Source: Ferdinandcohnia humi_A | GTDB lineage: Bacteria > Bacillota > Bacilli > Bacillales > Bacillaceae_L | Direction: 5' to 3' | Length of the DNA: 64,000 nt | Assembly: GCA_047608075.1 (NCBI GenBank) | Contig: JBLKRX010000008.1 | Coordinates: 62,001 to 126,000, forward strand | In this document: piece by piece, positions 51,598 through 59,934 of the stretch | How positions within the stretch are numbered: the first letter of the stretch is position 1 | How the letters are laid out: every line of letters starts with the position of its first letter | Made by a program: the position numbers and the translations under genes | Notes under the pieces: model-generated | Database searches by the model: none | What the model was told of the DNA's origin: nothing | Seen by the model: the letters and a program-made list of their open reading frames with translations, nothing else

Positions 51598-52527
51598 ATG
51601 CCTTGTCAATCAGATATTGAGCTAAAAAAATTAGTTGAAGAAGCGAAAAAATTTACGCAATATGGGAAGGTTGCCGATTACATACCAGAACTCGGTAAAG
51701 CAAATCCAAATGATTTGTCAATTGCGATTAATTATCCTGATGGGCGTTGTTTTTCTGCAGGAGATATTGAGAAAAAGATTTCCCTACAGAGTATCTCAAA
51801 GGTAATTAGTCTAGCACTTGTGCTAATGGACAGAGGAAAGGACTATGTTTTTGAGCGTGTAGGTATGGAACCTACTGGAGATCCCTTCAATTCCATTGCA
51901 AAACTTGAAACTACGGCTCCAGCAAAACCCTTAAACCCTATGATTAATGCCGGTGCACTCGTTGTAACACATATGATTCAAGGAGAAAATGTGGAGGAAA
52001 GGTTTAAAAGGCTATTGAAATTTATACAGGATTTATCTGGAGACACAACTGTTGCATATAGCGAAAATGTAGCTCGTTCAGAGTTTGAAACAGCATTTTT
52101 AAATCGTGCCCTTTGTTACTTCCTTAAACAACATGGGATTATCAAGGAAGATGTTGAACAGTTGCTTGATTTGTACACAAAACAATGTGCAATTGAAATG
52201 AATTGTTTAGATTTAGCTAGGATGGGGATTGTTTTCGCAATGGACGGGGTTGATCCACAGAGCGGGAAACAAATTATGCCTGTGGATGTAGCGAGGATTT
52301 GCAAAACCTTTATGGTAACTTGTGGAATGTATAATGCCTCTGGTGAATTTGCGATAAAAATCGGTATCCCTGCAAAAAGTGGGGTTTCCGGTGGGATAAT
52401 GGGAGCAGTTCCGGGCAAGTTTGGTATTGGTATATTTGGTCCTGCTCTTGATGAAAAAGGGAATAGTATTGCAGGAATAAAATTACTTGAATTCTTATCA
52501 AAAAAGTATCAGCTTAGTATGTTTTAA
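51598..52527 (+). CDS. glsA: Glutaminase
   Basis: The 309-aa enzyme is a beta-lactamase-fold glutaminase: SLQSISKVISLAL with the Ser-x-x-Lys pair, FNSIAKLETTAPAKPLNPMINAGAL, a Tyr-containing DLYTKQCAIEMNCLDLARMG, and SGVSGGIMGAVPGKFGI. It converts glutamine to glutamate and ammonia. ATG 51598 has AAAGG at the best distance; ATG 51592 is alternative. It has its own promoter region and is not part of the met operon. Confidence 0.92.
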   Translation: MPCQSDIELKKLVEEAKKFTQYGKVADYIPELGKANPNDLSIAINYPDGRCFSAGDIEKKISLQSISKVISLALVLMDRGKDYVFERVGMEPTGDPFNSIAKLETTAPAKPLNPMINAGALVVTHMIQGENVEERFKRLLKFIQDLSGDTTVAYSENVARSEFETAFLNRALCYFLKQHGIIKEDVEQLLDLYTKQCAIEMNCLDLARMGIVFAMDGVDPQSGKQIMPVDVARICKTFMVTCGMYNASGEFAIKIGIPAKSGVSGGIMGAVPGKFGIGIFGPALDEKGNSIAGIKLLEFLSKKYQLSMF

Positions 52528-52693
52528 CCTTGAATGATAAGTAGATGGAGTCTTTTTAATTGGGCTCCAACTTATCCAAATATTGGTGACTTTCAATTGC
52601 ATTCAAAAGTTTCATGGTATAAGATATAGTTTATGGTTTATATGAAACATTGGTACAAATAATGAACTGACTGTTTAAATAGGGGGAACTACA

Positions 52694-54196
52694 ATGGACT
52701 TAACCATGAAATCCGGGCGTCCGCCATACGGTATAATTACCGTCTTGATGATTGGTGCTTTTATATCATTCTTAAATAATACCTTATTAAATATAGCACT
52801 TCCTGCCATAATGACCGAGCTAAAAGTTGATCCTCCAACTGTGCAATGGTTAACTACTGGATTTATGCTAGTTAACGGTGTTTTGATTCCAACTACTGCT
52901 TATTTAATACAAAAATATTCGGTGCGTCGATTATTTTTAGTAGCTATGGGACTTTTTACAATTGGCACAATACTTTCAGGTACGGCCCATGAATTTTCGA
53001 TTCTTTTATTAGGGCGGATGATACAGGCTTCTGGATCAGCGATTATGATGCCTCTGTTAATGAACGTGATGTTAGTAAGTTTTCCAGTAGAAAAACGTGG
53101 AACAGCAATGGGAGTCTTTGGCCTTATTTTAATGTTTGCTCCTGCAATTGGTCCTACGTTATCAGGATGGATTATTGAACATTATGACTGGAGAATGCTG
53201 TTTCACTTTATTACTCCAATTGCTGCAATCGTCCTTATATTAGGATTTATCATGCTTAAGGACAAAAAGGAAAAAGTTACCCTACGATTAGACTTTTTCT
53301 CGCTTCTTCTATCTAGTTTAGGTTTTGGTGGACTTTTATACGGATTTAGCTCTGCTGGTAGCAAAGGGTGGGATAGTCCACATGTCTATCTTTCAATCAT
53401 TGTAGGTGTGGTTACACTTGTCTGGTTTATTGTAAGACAATCTAAACAAGAAAATCCTATGCTTAATTTTGGTGTATATAAATATCCGATGTTCGCTTTG
53501 TCTTCTGCGATTTCAATGATTGTTAATATGGCGATGTTTTCAGGATTTTTACTGCTACCAATTTATGTTCAAACAATTCGTGGAATCTCTCCTATGGATG
53601 CAGGGTTGATGCTTTTACCAGGGGCCATCCTAAACGCTGTAATGTCTCCAATTAACGGTAGATTATTTGATAAATTCGGTGGGCGGATACTCGCAATTAC
53701 AGGTCTTACTATTACAACTGTTACAACTTATTTATTTAGCCAATTAACGTTTGAAACAACCTATACATATCTTGTTGTTTTACATGCTGTTCGAATGTTT
53801 GGAATGTCAATGGTATTCATGCCTGTATCAACGAATGGGTTAAATCAGTTACCAAGACAATTTTACCCGCACGGTACAGCAGTAAACAATACACTAAATC
53901 AGGTTTCAGCCGCAATCGGAACAGCGTTTTTAATTACGCTAATGTCAACAAAGCAGGAAGCTTCCGCTAAAACTGCACTAGAAGCGTTAGCTGCCCAGCC
54001 AACAGAGGCACAGCTTATCCAAATTAATCTTAATGCAATGCTTGATGGAATAAACTATACGTTCTTTATTTCAACCTTCTTAATTTTACTTTCTCTTATC
54101 TTAGCTTTCTTCATTAAACGAGCAAGACAACCAGTGGATTCTGTTGATAAAAAGAAACCTGAACCAAAGGCGGCACCAGCATTAGCAAAAAATTAA
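52694..54196 (+). CDS. DHA2-family multidrug exporter (EmrB/QacA type)
   Basis: The 500-aa protein has about fourteen membrane segments. DHA2 features include LNNTLLNIALPAIM, VQWLTTGFMLVNGVLIPTTAYL, and RMIQASGSAIMMPLLMNVML, plus PAIGPTLSGWIIEHYDWRM as the antiporter motif C. It would export drugs or lipids in exchange for protons. AGGGGG precedes the ATG. Ends in a disordered Lys/Pro/Ala tail. A terminator follows. Confidence 0.9.
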   Translation: MDLTMKSGRPPYGIITVLMIGAFISFLNNTLLNIALPAIMTELKVDPPTVQWLTTGFMLVNGVLIPTTAYLIQKYSVRRLFLVAMGLFTIGTILSGTAHEFSILLLGRMIQASGSAIMMPLLMNVMLVSFPVEKRGTAMGVFGLILMFAPAIGPTLSGWIIEHYDWRMLFHFITPIAAIVLILGFIMLKDKKEKVTLRLDFFSLLLSSLGFGGLLYGFSSAGSKGWDSPHVYLSIIVGVVTLVWFIVRQSKQENPMLNFGVYKYPMFALSSAISMIVNMAMFSGFLLLPIYVQTIRGISPMDAGLMLLPGAILNAVMSPINGRLFDKFGGRILAITGLTITTVTTYLFSQLTFETTYTYLVVLHAVRMFGMSMVFMPVSTNGLNQLPRQFYPHGTAVNNTLNQVSAAIGTAFLITLMSTKQEASAKTALEALAAQPTEAQLIQINLNAMLDGINYTFFISTFLILLSLILAFFIKRARQPVDSVDKKKPEPKAAPALAKN

Positions 54197-54201
54197 AAGT
54201 A

Positions 54202-54244
54202 AAAAAGGAGAAGTTATCCCTAGTGGATGGTTTCTCCTTTTTTT
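54202..54244 (+). terminator. Terminator after the DHA2 exporter gene
   Basis: AAAGGAGAA pairs with TTCTCCTTT, with an inner ATCC-GGAT pairing, followed by a T-run. Confidence 0.75.
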
Positions 54245-54257
54245 AATAGTAAAGTAT

Positions 54258-54473
54258 AAAATTTTGAACAGAGTATTCTTCAATGTCTAGTTCCAGCGCC
54301 TACCCCGTCGAGGTCAAATAATCTGTTGCAAGAAAAGTTAAAGAGCGACTTTTTTGCAACAGAACATTTGCTTGTCGGACTTGCACAGGGATGTGCTGAC
54401 GTCGACGTTCGACACAGGACATGGCGGTTTTTAGTTGACGTTCCTCTGCATAGGTGATTGTGCTTTTCTTATT
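54258..54473 (+). repeat. Dispersed structured repeat, copy B
   Basis: It matches copy A (40286-40497) along its length. The hairpin CTGTTG/CAACAG (54323-54328 and 54357-54362) corresponds to CTGTGG/CCACAG in copy A: both strands of one pair changed together. ACGTCGAC/GTTGACGT keeps pairing through a G-U pair. It ends at the stop codon of natK on the opposite strand. Confidence 0.85.
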
Positions 54474-55461
54474 TAATGGCAGGTATTTTGATTTTTAACG
54501 CAAATTCCTGCTCCTTATAAACAAAATCTAAAAACCCACTGTGTCCCTCAACAATATCCTGAATTATTTTTGTACCTAGTCCTTCATGGCCATTTGCTTT
54601 AGTAGTATGACCAAATGTTTGAAACAGGTTATCTAGTATATTTGTAGGAATCGGCAAGGAGTTATTTTTACATTGTATGATATGTAATCCACTTCTTTTA
54701 TAAAACTGAATTGTAATCATTGCTTGTTGTTTTCGTTCGTTTTGCCATTCCTCACAAGCATCAATGCTATTGGAAAGGATATTTCCGAGTAGAGTCACAA
54801 TTTTACTGTCTGTGAGTGGTAGGGTAGAAAGAGGTAAGTCAAAATCATAGACAATCTCTATTCCTGCTTTTTTCGCTCGACGATACATTTGATGTAAGAC
54901 TCCTGCTACAACACCGCGTTCACCTTTAATGGATAGATTTGTTTCCTTATAACCATCCACAATCTCATCTAAATAAGTCTTTGCTTCTTCGTTCCTTCCA
55001 TTTTCCAGCATAAAATGTACGGCAGAAACATGCTTTAAAAAATCATGACGTTCACTTCTGACAACTCTAAACGTATCATTGAATTGTTGACGTTGTTCAT
55101 CGAATTTTTTTATTTCTTCGTTTAAATTAAATAGTCTGTTTGAAAAAGAGAAGCGAGCATATTCAATTCCAACAAATAAAATCAAAGGTATTATGTATAG
55201 TAAGGTTGGCTTAACAGCTACATAAATAGAAGGAAGTGTAAGTTGCAATAAGAAAAATAGGATGTTCCATTTTACATCTAACGAAAGGATCCGAAAAAAT
55301 GTCCTCTTTTGAAGAAGATAAGTAACCCCCACGACAAATAAACTAGTTCCGTAGATTGGTATATGCCATGGCAGGGTTAAAAACAATGCATGTAGATGAA
55401 CAATCCCCAGCAATGTAATAAATCCCCAGTATAATAGTGCTTGTTTCAAAAATGACGCCAC
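54469..55461 (-). CDS. natK: Sensor histidine kinase, NatK-like (GHKL)
   Basis: The 330-aa protein has five or six N-terminal membrane segments, then a coiled coil and the phosphoacceptor motif SERHDFLKHVSAVHFML, and a GHKL ATPase with LLGNILSNSIDACEEW (N-box) and GHEGLGTKIIQDIV. It would phosphorylate the LytTR regulator encoded just upstream in the operon. It starts at GTG 55461, one base after the natR stop. With natAB on the facing strand the set matches the Bacillus NatK-NatR system for sodium export. Confidence 0.82.
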   Translation of the reverse strand: MASFLKQALLYWGFITLLGIVHLHALFLTLPWHIPIYGTSLFVVGVTYLLQKRTFFRILSLDVKWNILFFLLQLTLPSIYVAVKPTLLYIIPLILFVGIEYARFSFSNRLFNLNEEIKKFDEQRQQFNDTFRVVRSERHDFLKHVSAVHFMLENGRNEEAKTYLDEIVDGYKETNLSIKGERGVVAGVLHQMYRRAKKAGIEIVYDFDLPLSTLPLTDSKIVTLLGNILSNSIDACEEWQNERKQQAMITIQFYKRSGLHIIQCKNNSLPIPTNILDNLFQTFGHTTKANGHEGLGTKIIQDIVEGHSGFLDFVYKEQEFALKIKIPAIK

Positions 55462-55462
55462 C

Positions 55463-56161
55463 TTAAAAATAATGTTCTTGCAAAAAGTCTACTTTTTCCT
55501 TGGTAATCATTGCTTGTTCCTCGATACCTTCGAATGTAACAATATATGAGTTTTTCGCATACAAAGAAAAGTTTTTCACATAGTGAATATTAATAATGAA
55601 CGAACGGTGTGACCGAATAAAATCTCGTTCTCTCAGTTCACCCTCTAATTCATTAAGAGTCTGGTACGTTTTGATAGGTCCTGACTTCGTATAGATAGTC
55701 GTTGAACGTCCAGATCTTTCGATAAAAATAATGTCCTTCTTCTGGAGGATATGGATTTCATTTTTATGTTTTAGATATAATCTTCCATGGATTTCGGCTG
55801 ACTTCGTTTTTTCGAGTAGACGTTCAATTGATTTGACAAGTCGTTCCTTTTGATAAGGCTTCATAATGTAATCATGAACATTTAGTTCAAATGCATGGAC
55901 TGCAAATCCGCTACTACCCGTAACAAAAATAACCGAGATGTTTAAAGCGTGAGAATGAATAATATCGGCTAGCTCATAACCGGATAAATTAGGCATCTCA
56001 ATGTCGGCAATAAGCAAGTCAATTTCTTCTTTTTTAATTTGCTCGTAGGCTTCCTCTGCAGAAAGGGTTGAAAAAACAATATCAACTCCAGGAACACTGC
56101 TCACAATTGCATGTAATTTATCTAAATCAATTAACCGATCATCTACAAGACCTACCCTCAT
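55463..56161 (-). CDS. natR: LytTR response regulator, NatR-like
   Basis: ATG 56161 follows GAGGGCGG; the GTG at 56176 is too close. The 232-aa protein has a receiver domain with VGLVDDRL, phosphorylation Asp in LLIADIEMPNLSG, and FVTGSSGFA, followed by a LytTR DNA-binding domain (IIFIERSGRSTTIYTKSGPI, RDFIRSHRSFIINIHYVKNF). It probably activates natAB through the direct repeats at 56360-56389. Confidence 0.85.
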   Translation of the reverse strand: MRVGLVDDRLIDLDKLHAIVSSVPGVDIVFSTLSAEEAYEQIKKEEIDLLIADIEMPNLSGYELADIIHSHALNISVIFVTGSSGFAVHAFELNVHDYIMKPYQKERLVKSIERLLEKTKSAEIHGRLYLKHKNEIHILQKKDIIFIERSGRSTTIYTKSGPIKTYQTLNELEGELRERDFIRSHRSFIINIHYVKNFSLYAKNSYIVTFEGIEEQAMITKEKVDFLQEHYF

Positions 56162-56359
56162 GTAAACCGCCCTCACATACTTACTCTGTTAAACTATATT
56201 GTTGATAATCAATAGAATGATTTGGCTTCCATCTACCTCTTGTTCCTCATGAAAAAATTACACACTTTGACAGGGTCCATACTTAAATATATCCGAAATA
56301 AACCTTTCAAATTAGCAATCTTTTCTTATTTTACCATCTTTAGTACGAAATTTGACCTT

Positions 56360-56424
56360 TTCGCGACAAAAAGTGGAATATTCGCGACATAGTTGAAGAC
56401 TTCTTTCCAGGAACTTTGTATGAT
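56360..56424 (+). promoter_or_regulatory. LytTR-type direct repeats and natA promoter
   Basis: TTCGCGACA occurs at 56360-56368 and 56381-56389, exactly 21 bases apart, so on the same face of the helix. TATGAT at 56419-56424 is a good -10 box without a proper -35 box, as expected for an activated promoter. These repeats are very likely the NatR site. Confidence 0.75.
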
Positions 56425-56459
56425 AAGAGCATGAAGAATACAGACGAGGTGAAAGTTAA

Positions 56460-57212
56460 ATGATACAAATTAACGAGGTTACAAAGAAATTTAAAGATAA
56501 AAAAGTGTATGTTACAGCATTGAAGCATGTATCGTTTACTATCCAAAAGGGTCAGGTAGTTGGACTTTTAGGGGAGAACGGGGCTGGTAAGACAACTCTA
56601 CTCCGTACGATAGCAACTTTATTAACTCCAACGGAAGGAAACGTTAATGTTGGTGGATATGATACACAAAAAAATCCTGAAGAGGTTAAAAGTAGAATCG
56701 GAGTTTTATTCGGTGGAGAGACAGGGTTATATGATCGGCTAACTGCACGTGAAAATCTTGAGTATTTTGCTGCCTTATATGGATTAAGTAAGCATGAAAC
56801 AAAAGTACGGATTGACGATTTAGCTCGCATGTTTGGAATGAGAGATTACTTGGATCGAAAGGTTGGTGGATTCTCAAAAGGGATGAGACAAAAGGTAGCA
56901 ATTGCACGAACATTGATTCATAACCCGGAAATCATTCTCTTTGATGAACCAACTACAGGCTTAGATATTACTTCATCAAATGTGTTTCGTCAGCTGGTCC
57001 ATCAGCTAAAACGAGAAGGCAAAACCATCATCTTCTCAAGTCACATTATGGAAGAGGTTTCGATGCTTTGTGATTCGGTTGCAATGATGCATAAAGGAGA
57101 GCTTGTGTATCATGGGGATATTGAGGACTTGTATCGAAAAGAAGGAAATAGAGATTTGAATTATATTTTCATGAGCAAACTGGTAAGGGGAAATGAAAAC
57201 TATGCTTCGTAA
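56460..57212 (+). CDS. natA: Sodium ABC exporter ATP-binding protein NatA
   Basis: The 250-aa ATPase has Walker A GENGAGKTTLLR, the signature GGFSKGMRQKVAIART, and Walker B IILFDEPTTGLD, of the two-component-exporter type. GAGGTG precedes ATG 56460. It pairs with the membrane protein NatB, whose gene overlaps its end, to export sodium ions. The facing natRK operon and LytTR repeats strengthen the identification. Confidence 0.88.
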   Translation: MIQINEVTKKFKDKKVYVTALKHVSFTIQKGQVVGLLGENGAGKTTLLRTIATLLTPTEGNVNVGGYDTQKNPEEVKSRIGVLFGGETGLYDRLTARENLEYFAALYGLSKHETKVRIDDLARMFGMRDYLDRKVGGFSKGMRQKVAIARTLIHNPEIILFDEPTTGLDITSSNVFRQLVHQLKREGKTIIFSSHIMEEVSMLCDSVAMMHKGELVYHGDIEDLYRKEGNRDLNYIFMSKLVRGNENYAS

Positions 57213-58359
57213 AATTTATATTAAAGAATTAAAAGATAGTTTCAGAGATCGTAGAACACTACTACTAACGGTTTTATTGCCAATCATTATGATGACAGGA
57301 ATGACCTTCTTCTATGAAAGTCTAATCTCAGATGGAGAAGGGGAAACTTTTAATCTTGCAGTGCAAGATACAGCAGCTGCAGACATGGAACAAGTTTTTT
57401 CAGGATTTGAAAACATTGAGCTAATCCCATCATCAGACCCGGAAGCAGCACTTGAAGAAGGAGATGCACAAGCAGCCATTGTTGTAACACCTGGATTCAT
57501 AAGTCAGGTTCAAAATGGTGCAGAAGCAACAGCAACCATTATTGGAGATTCATTTAGTTCAAAGTCAACAGCTTTAATGAGTATGGTTGAGAGTGCCCTT
57601 ACAGGCTTTGAAAAAACGGTAATCACACAACGTCTTCAACAAGGTGGTATGGATCCTGCTCTAATGCAACCATTCACAGTTGAGTACAAAGAGATAACAG
57701 AAGAAAATCCGCATGTTGATTTACTGGCTATGTTAATTCCGCTTATTTTAGCAATTGCCATTGGTGTAGGTGCAGGTCCTTCTGCAGCAGATCTATTTGC
57801 GGGAGAAAAAGAGAAGAAAACAATGGAAGCTTTATTAATGACGCCTGTAAAACGTTCAACAATGTTGTTTGCAAAGTGGTTAACCATTACAACAATTGGT
57901 TCAGTAATTGGAATTGTAACGTTAGGTGTAGTGGCTTTGGAAATTACATTATTAACGGAAAATCTTAAGAAAGCAGTATCTTTTGGAGATAACGGAACTA
58001 TCATTATCGCAACGGCTTTATTTGTGTCAATTGTTTATGCAGCATTTAATGCTTCATTATTAATGATTACAAGTATTCTGGGGAAAACAATTAAAGAATC
58101 CCAAAGCTATAGTTCACCGGTCATGATGCTAAGCATGTTCCCAGTAATGATCATTACCGGGGTGGGAATAAATGAATTAACGACATTCCATTTTATTATT
58201 CCGATTATGAATGTATTTACGATCTTAAAAGAATTACTATTTGGAATTGTGAACTACCAACATATCTTACTTGCTATCGGAAGCAATATCATATGTGTGA
58301 TAATTTTCTTCGTCATTGGCCGCATTTTATTCTTGAAAGATAAGTGGGTAATGAACTAA
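57202..58359 (+). CDS. natB: Sodium ABC exporter membrane protein NatB
   Basis: The 385-aa protein is an ABC-2 type permease: one N-terminal membrane segment (LLLTVLLPIIMMTGMTFFY), a large extracytoplasmic domain, then five segments starting at LLAMLIPLILAIAIGVGAGP, and the cytoplasmic AGEKEKKTMEALLMTPVKR loop conserved in NatB. ATG 57202 has a better distance to AAGGGG than ATG 57193. It overlaps natA by 11 bases. Confidence 0.88.
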   Translation: MLRKIYIKELKDSFRDRRTLLLTVLLPIIMMTGMTFFYESLISDGEGETFNLAVQDTAAADMEQVFSGFENIELIPSSDPEAALEEGDAQAAIVVTPGFISQVQNGAEATATIIGDSFSSKSTALMSMVESALTGFEKTVITQRLQQGGMDPALMQPFTVEYKEITEENPHVDLLAMLIPLILAIAIGVGAGPSAADLFAGEKEKKTMEALLMTPVKRSTMLFAKWLTITTIGSVIGIVTLGVVALEITLLTENLKKAVSFGDNGTIIIATALFVSIVYAAFNASLLMITSILGKTIKESQSYSSPVMMLSMFPVMIITGVGINELTTFHFIIPIMNVFTILKELLFGIVNYQHILLAIGSNIICVIIFFVIGRILFLKDKWVMN

Positions 58360-58406
58360 GGAAAGCGTAAGTTTCTTAAAAAGGAACGAATTATTTACTA
58401 TTTGAA

Positions 58407-58443
58407 AACAACCGACTTATTAGGGGAACTAGTTCGGTTTTCT
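58407..58443 (+). terminator. Terminator of natAB
   Basis: AACCGACT pairs with AGTTCGGTT (one bulged T), followed by TTC-rich bases. Weak but well placed. Confidence 0.5.
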
Positions 58444-58473
58444 AGTATAAAACAAAATTTCAGAGCACCAATT

Positions 58474-58513
58474 AACAGTCCATTTCGTATATGATTTGGA
58501 CTGTTTTATTTTA
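58474..58513. terminator. Second terminator downstream of natAB
   Basis: AACAGTCCA (58474-58482) and TGGACTGTT (58497-58505) form a perfect 9-bp stem followed by TTATTTT. It also lies at the end of the small minus-strand gene and may serve both. Confidence 0.7.
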
Positions 58514-58798
58514 ATGGCTCTTTTGGGTAAACTCTGTTGCTCTCTGTAACAGTTTAGTGGTGACTTCTGATAAAGTTTGGTGAATTCTAGGTAACATATT
58601 TAGTTCAGGGGTGTATTCTGCCAGCTTTGATGAATTCAAGAGTAGCCGTTTCTGAATAATATACCCATCTGTAAAAACTAAATAGTAAACACGTTCAAAA
58701 AAAACAATAGTCTCTGCGAAAACAGCCATTTTAATTGATATTTGCACCATACGAATTAAAACGTTTAAACAATTGCGAATTGATTCAATGATATTCAT
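58511..58798 (-). CDS. Hypothetical 95-aa protein
   Basis: The frame is intact but the ribosome binding site before ATG 58798 is weak. The product begins with an amphipathic stretch (MNIIESIRNCLNVLIRMVQI) and a hydrophobic middle (MAVFAETIVFFERVYYLVFT), then a soluble helical end. It could be a peripheral membrane protein. No family recognised. Confidence 0.45.
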   Translation of the reverse strand: MNIIESIRNCLNVLIRMVQISIKMAVFAETIVFFERVYYLVFTDGYIIQKRLLLNSSKLAEYTPELNMLPRIHQTLSEVTTKLLQRATEFTQKSH

Positions 58799-58938
58799 TT
58801 ATTACAGGTTTGATTTATGGATATTTATGGTAAATTTAAAAAGGGCGTTGTTCACTAACTTGGGCGGTTGGTTAAATAAATACTAGAAACAGTCAATCCA
58901 AAAGTGTTGTCTTTACTCCATCCAGGAGGGGAAACAAA

Positions 58939-59430
58939 ATGAAGAGGTTAAAATATGTGGGAGTGGCTGGAGTTATTATGTTGCTGATTGGAGTAGCAAT
59001 ATTGTGGGCAACAGCCAAGATGAAAGACCATAAGGATATGCTGAACAACTCTGATGCATTTGTGAACAGTAATAATGGTACAGTTTATTGGTTTGAACTA
59101 ACAAGTAGAAGAGGGAAAGTGGAGGGGAAACTTCACCAACAGAGATTCATAGAAAAAGTCGGGAAAGCACCGGTTATGGAAGAGAAAAAATACCCACTGG
59201 CTGGAGAAATAACCGAAAATGGGTATGTATTTAGGGTGAATATTGGAGATGAACTCATAACATTTGACGCTTGGTTCTCTGGACCACATCTTTCAGTACA
59301 AAAGCATGGGGAAAAAGACAACGTATTATACAATCCTGTTAATCAGGAAGAGCTTAATGGGTATGTAAAAGCGTTACAAGATTATCACACGGAAGAAAAA
59401 GAAAAGAAACGTATGAGATTTCTTTTCTGA
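58939..59430 (+). CDS. Hypothetical membrane-anchored protein, first half of a likely split gene
   Basis: GGAGGGG precedes ATG 58939. The 163-aa product has an N-terminal membrane helix (GVAGVIMLLIGVAILWA) and an extracytoplasmic beta domain (TVYWFELTSRRGKVEGKLHQ, then KYPLAGEITENGYVFRVNIG). The frame ends at TGA in an A/T-rich tract, and the next frame continues from 59417 with a similar domain. It is probably an anchored two-domain protein broken by a small frameshift. Confidence 0.6.
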   Translation: MKRLKYVGVAGVIMLLIGVAILWATAKMKDHKDMLNNSDAFVNSNNGTVYWFELTSRRGKVEGKLHQQRFIEKVGKAPVMEEKKYPLAGEITENGYVFRVNIGDELITFDAWFSGPHLSVQKHGEKDNVLYNPVNQEELNGYVKALQDYHTEEKEKKRMRFLF

Positions 59431-59482
59431 ACTTCGAAGTGTTTACGGATATCTTTACTTCGATAAGAGCGGCTCGTTCCAG

Positions 59483-59782
59483 TTGTTCATCAATATCGAT
59501 GAAGCTTTACTCCAAGGCGAATTGACGGGCTCTCTTCTCTTGATGGATGATACGGGTGAAGAACTAAAGGAAACCAGATATGGATTGAATGGAATAACTG
59601 ATGGGCTGATGGTGAAATTCTTTACTACCGTAAACGGAAAAGAAACCAAGTTGGAAGGCAATTTTCATGAAGGTGCCACTGAATTCAACCTATCGTTTTG
59701 GACAACCGACAAAAAACTGTCGTTTCACGCTGTAACAGAGGAAGAATTTAATCATATATACAAAGAAATTAAAAAGAAGTAG
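59483..59782 (+). pseudogene. Second domain of the split membrane-anchored protein
   Basis: The frame is open from 59417 (FSELRSVYGYLYFDKSGSFQ) before the first possible start, a TTG at 59483 without a ribosome binding site. Its pattern LLQGELTGSLLLMDDTGEEL, RYGLNGITDGLMVKFFTTVN and FNLSFWTTDKKLSFHAVTEE echoes the first domain (G-x-x-x-G-x-L, then Y-x-L-x-G-x-IT). This suggests a duplicated domain in one gene now cut by a frameshift near 59412-59430. Confidence 0.55.
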
Positions 59783-59807
59783 AGATAAAATTCAATAATC
59801 ATATAAA

Positions 59808-59850
59808 TAAAAAATTGCTCAGAGGCTTCTTTATTACCCTGAGCAACTTT
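59808..59850. terminator. Bidirectional terminator between the split gene and xynB
   Basis: TTGCTCAG (59815-59822) pairs with CTGAGCAA (59839-59846). An A-run stands on the left and CTTTC on the right, so it acts best for the minus-strand xynB transcript. Confidence 0.75.
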
Positions 59851-59934
59851 CAAAAACTTACCTGTAATCATGAGGGTCGGTGTTTATTTTTGATAAGTAT
59901 AAAACTAAAAAGAAACTGATTCAAAGGAAATGTT

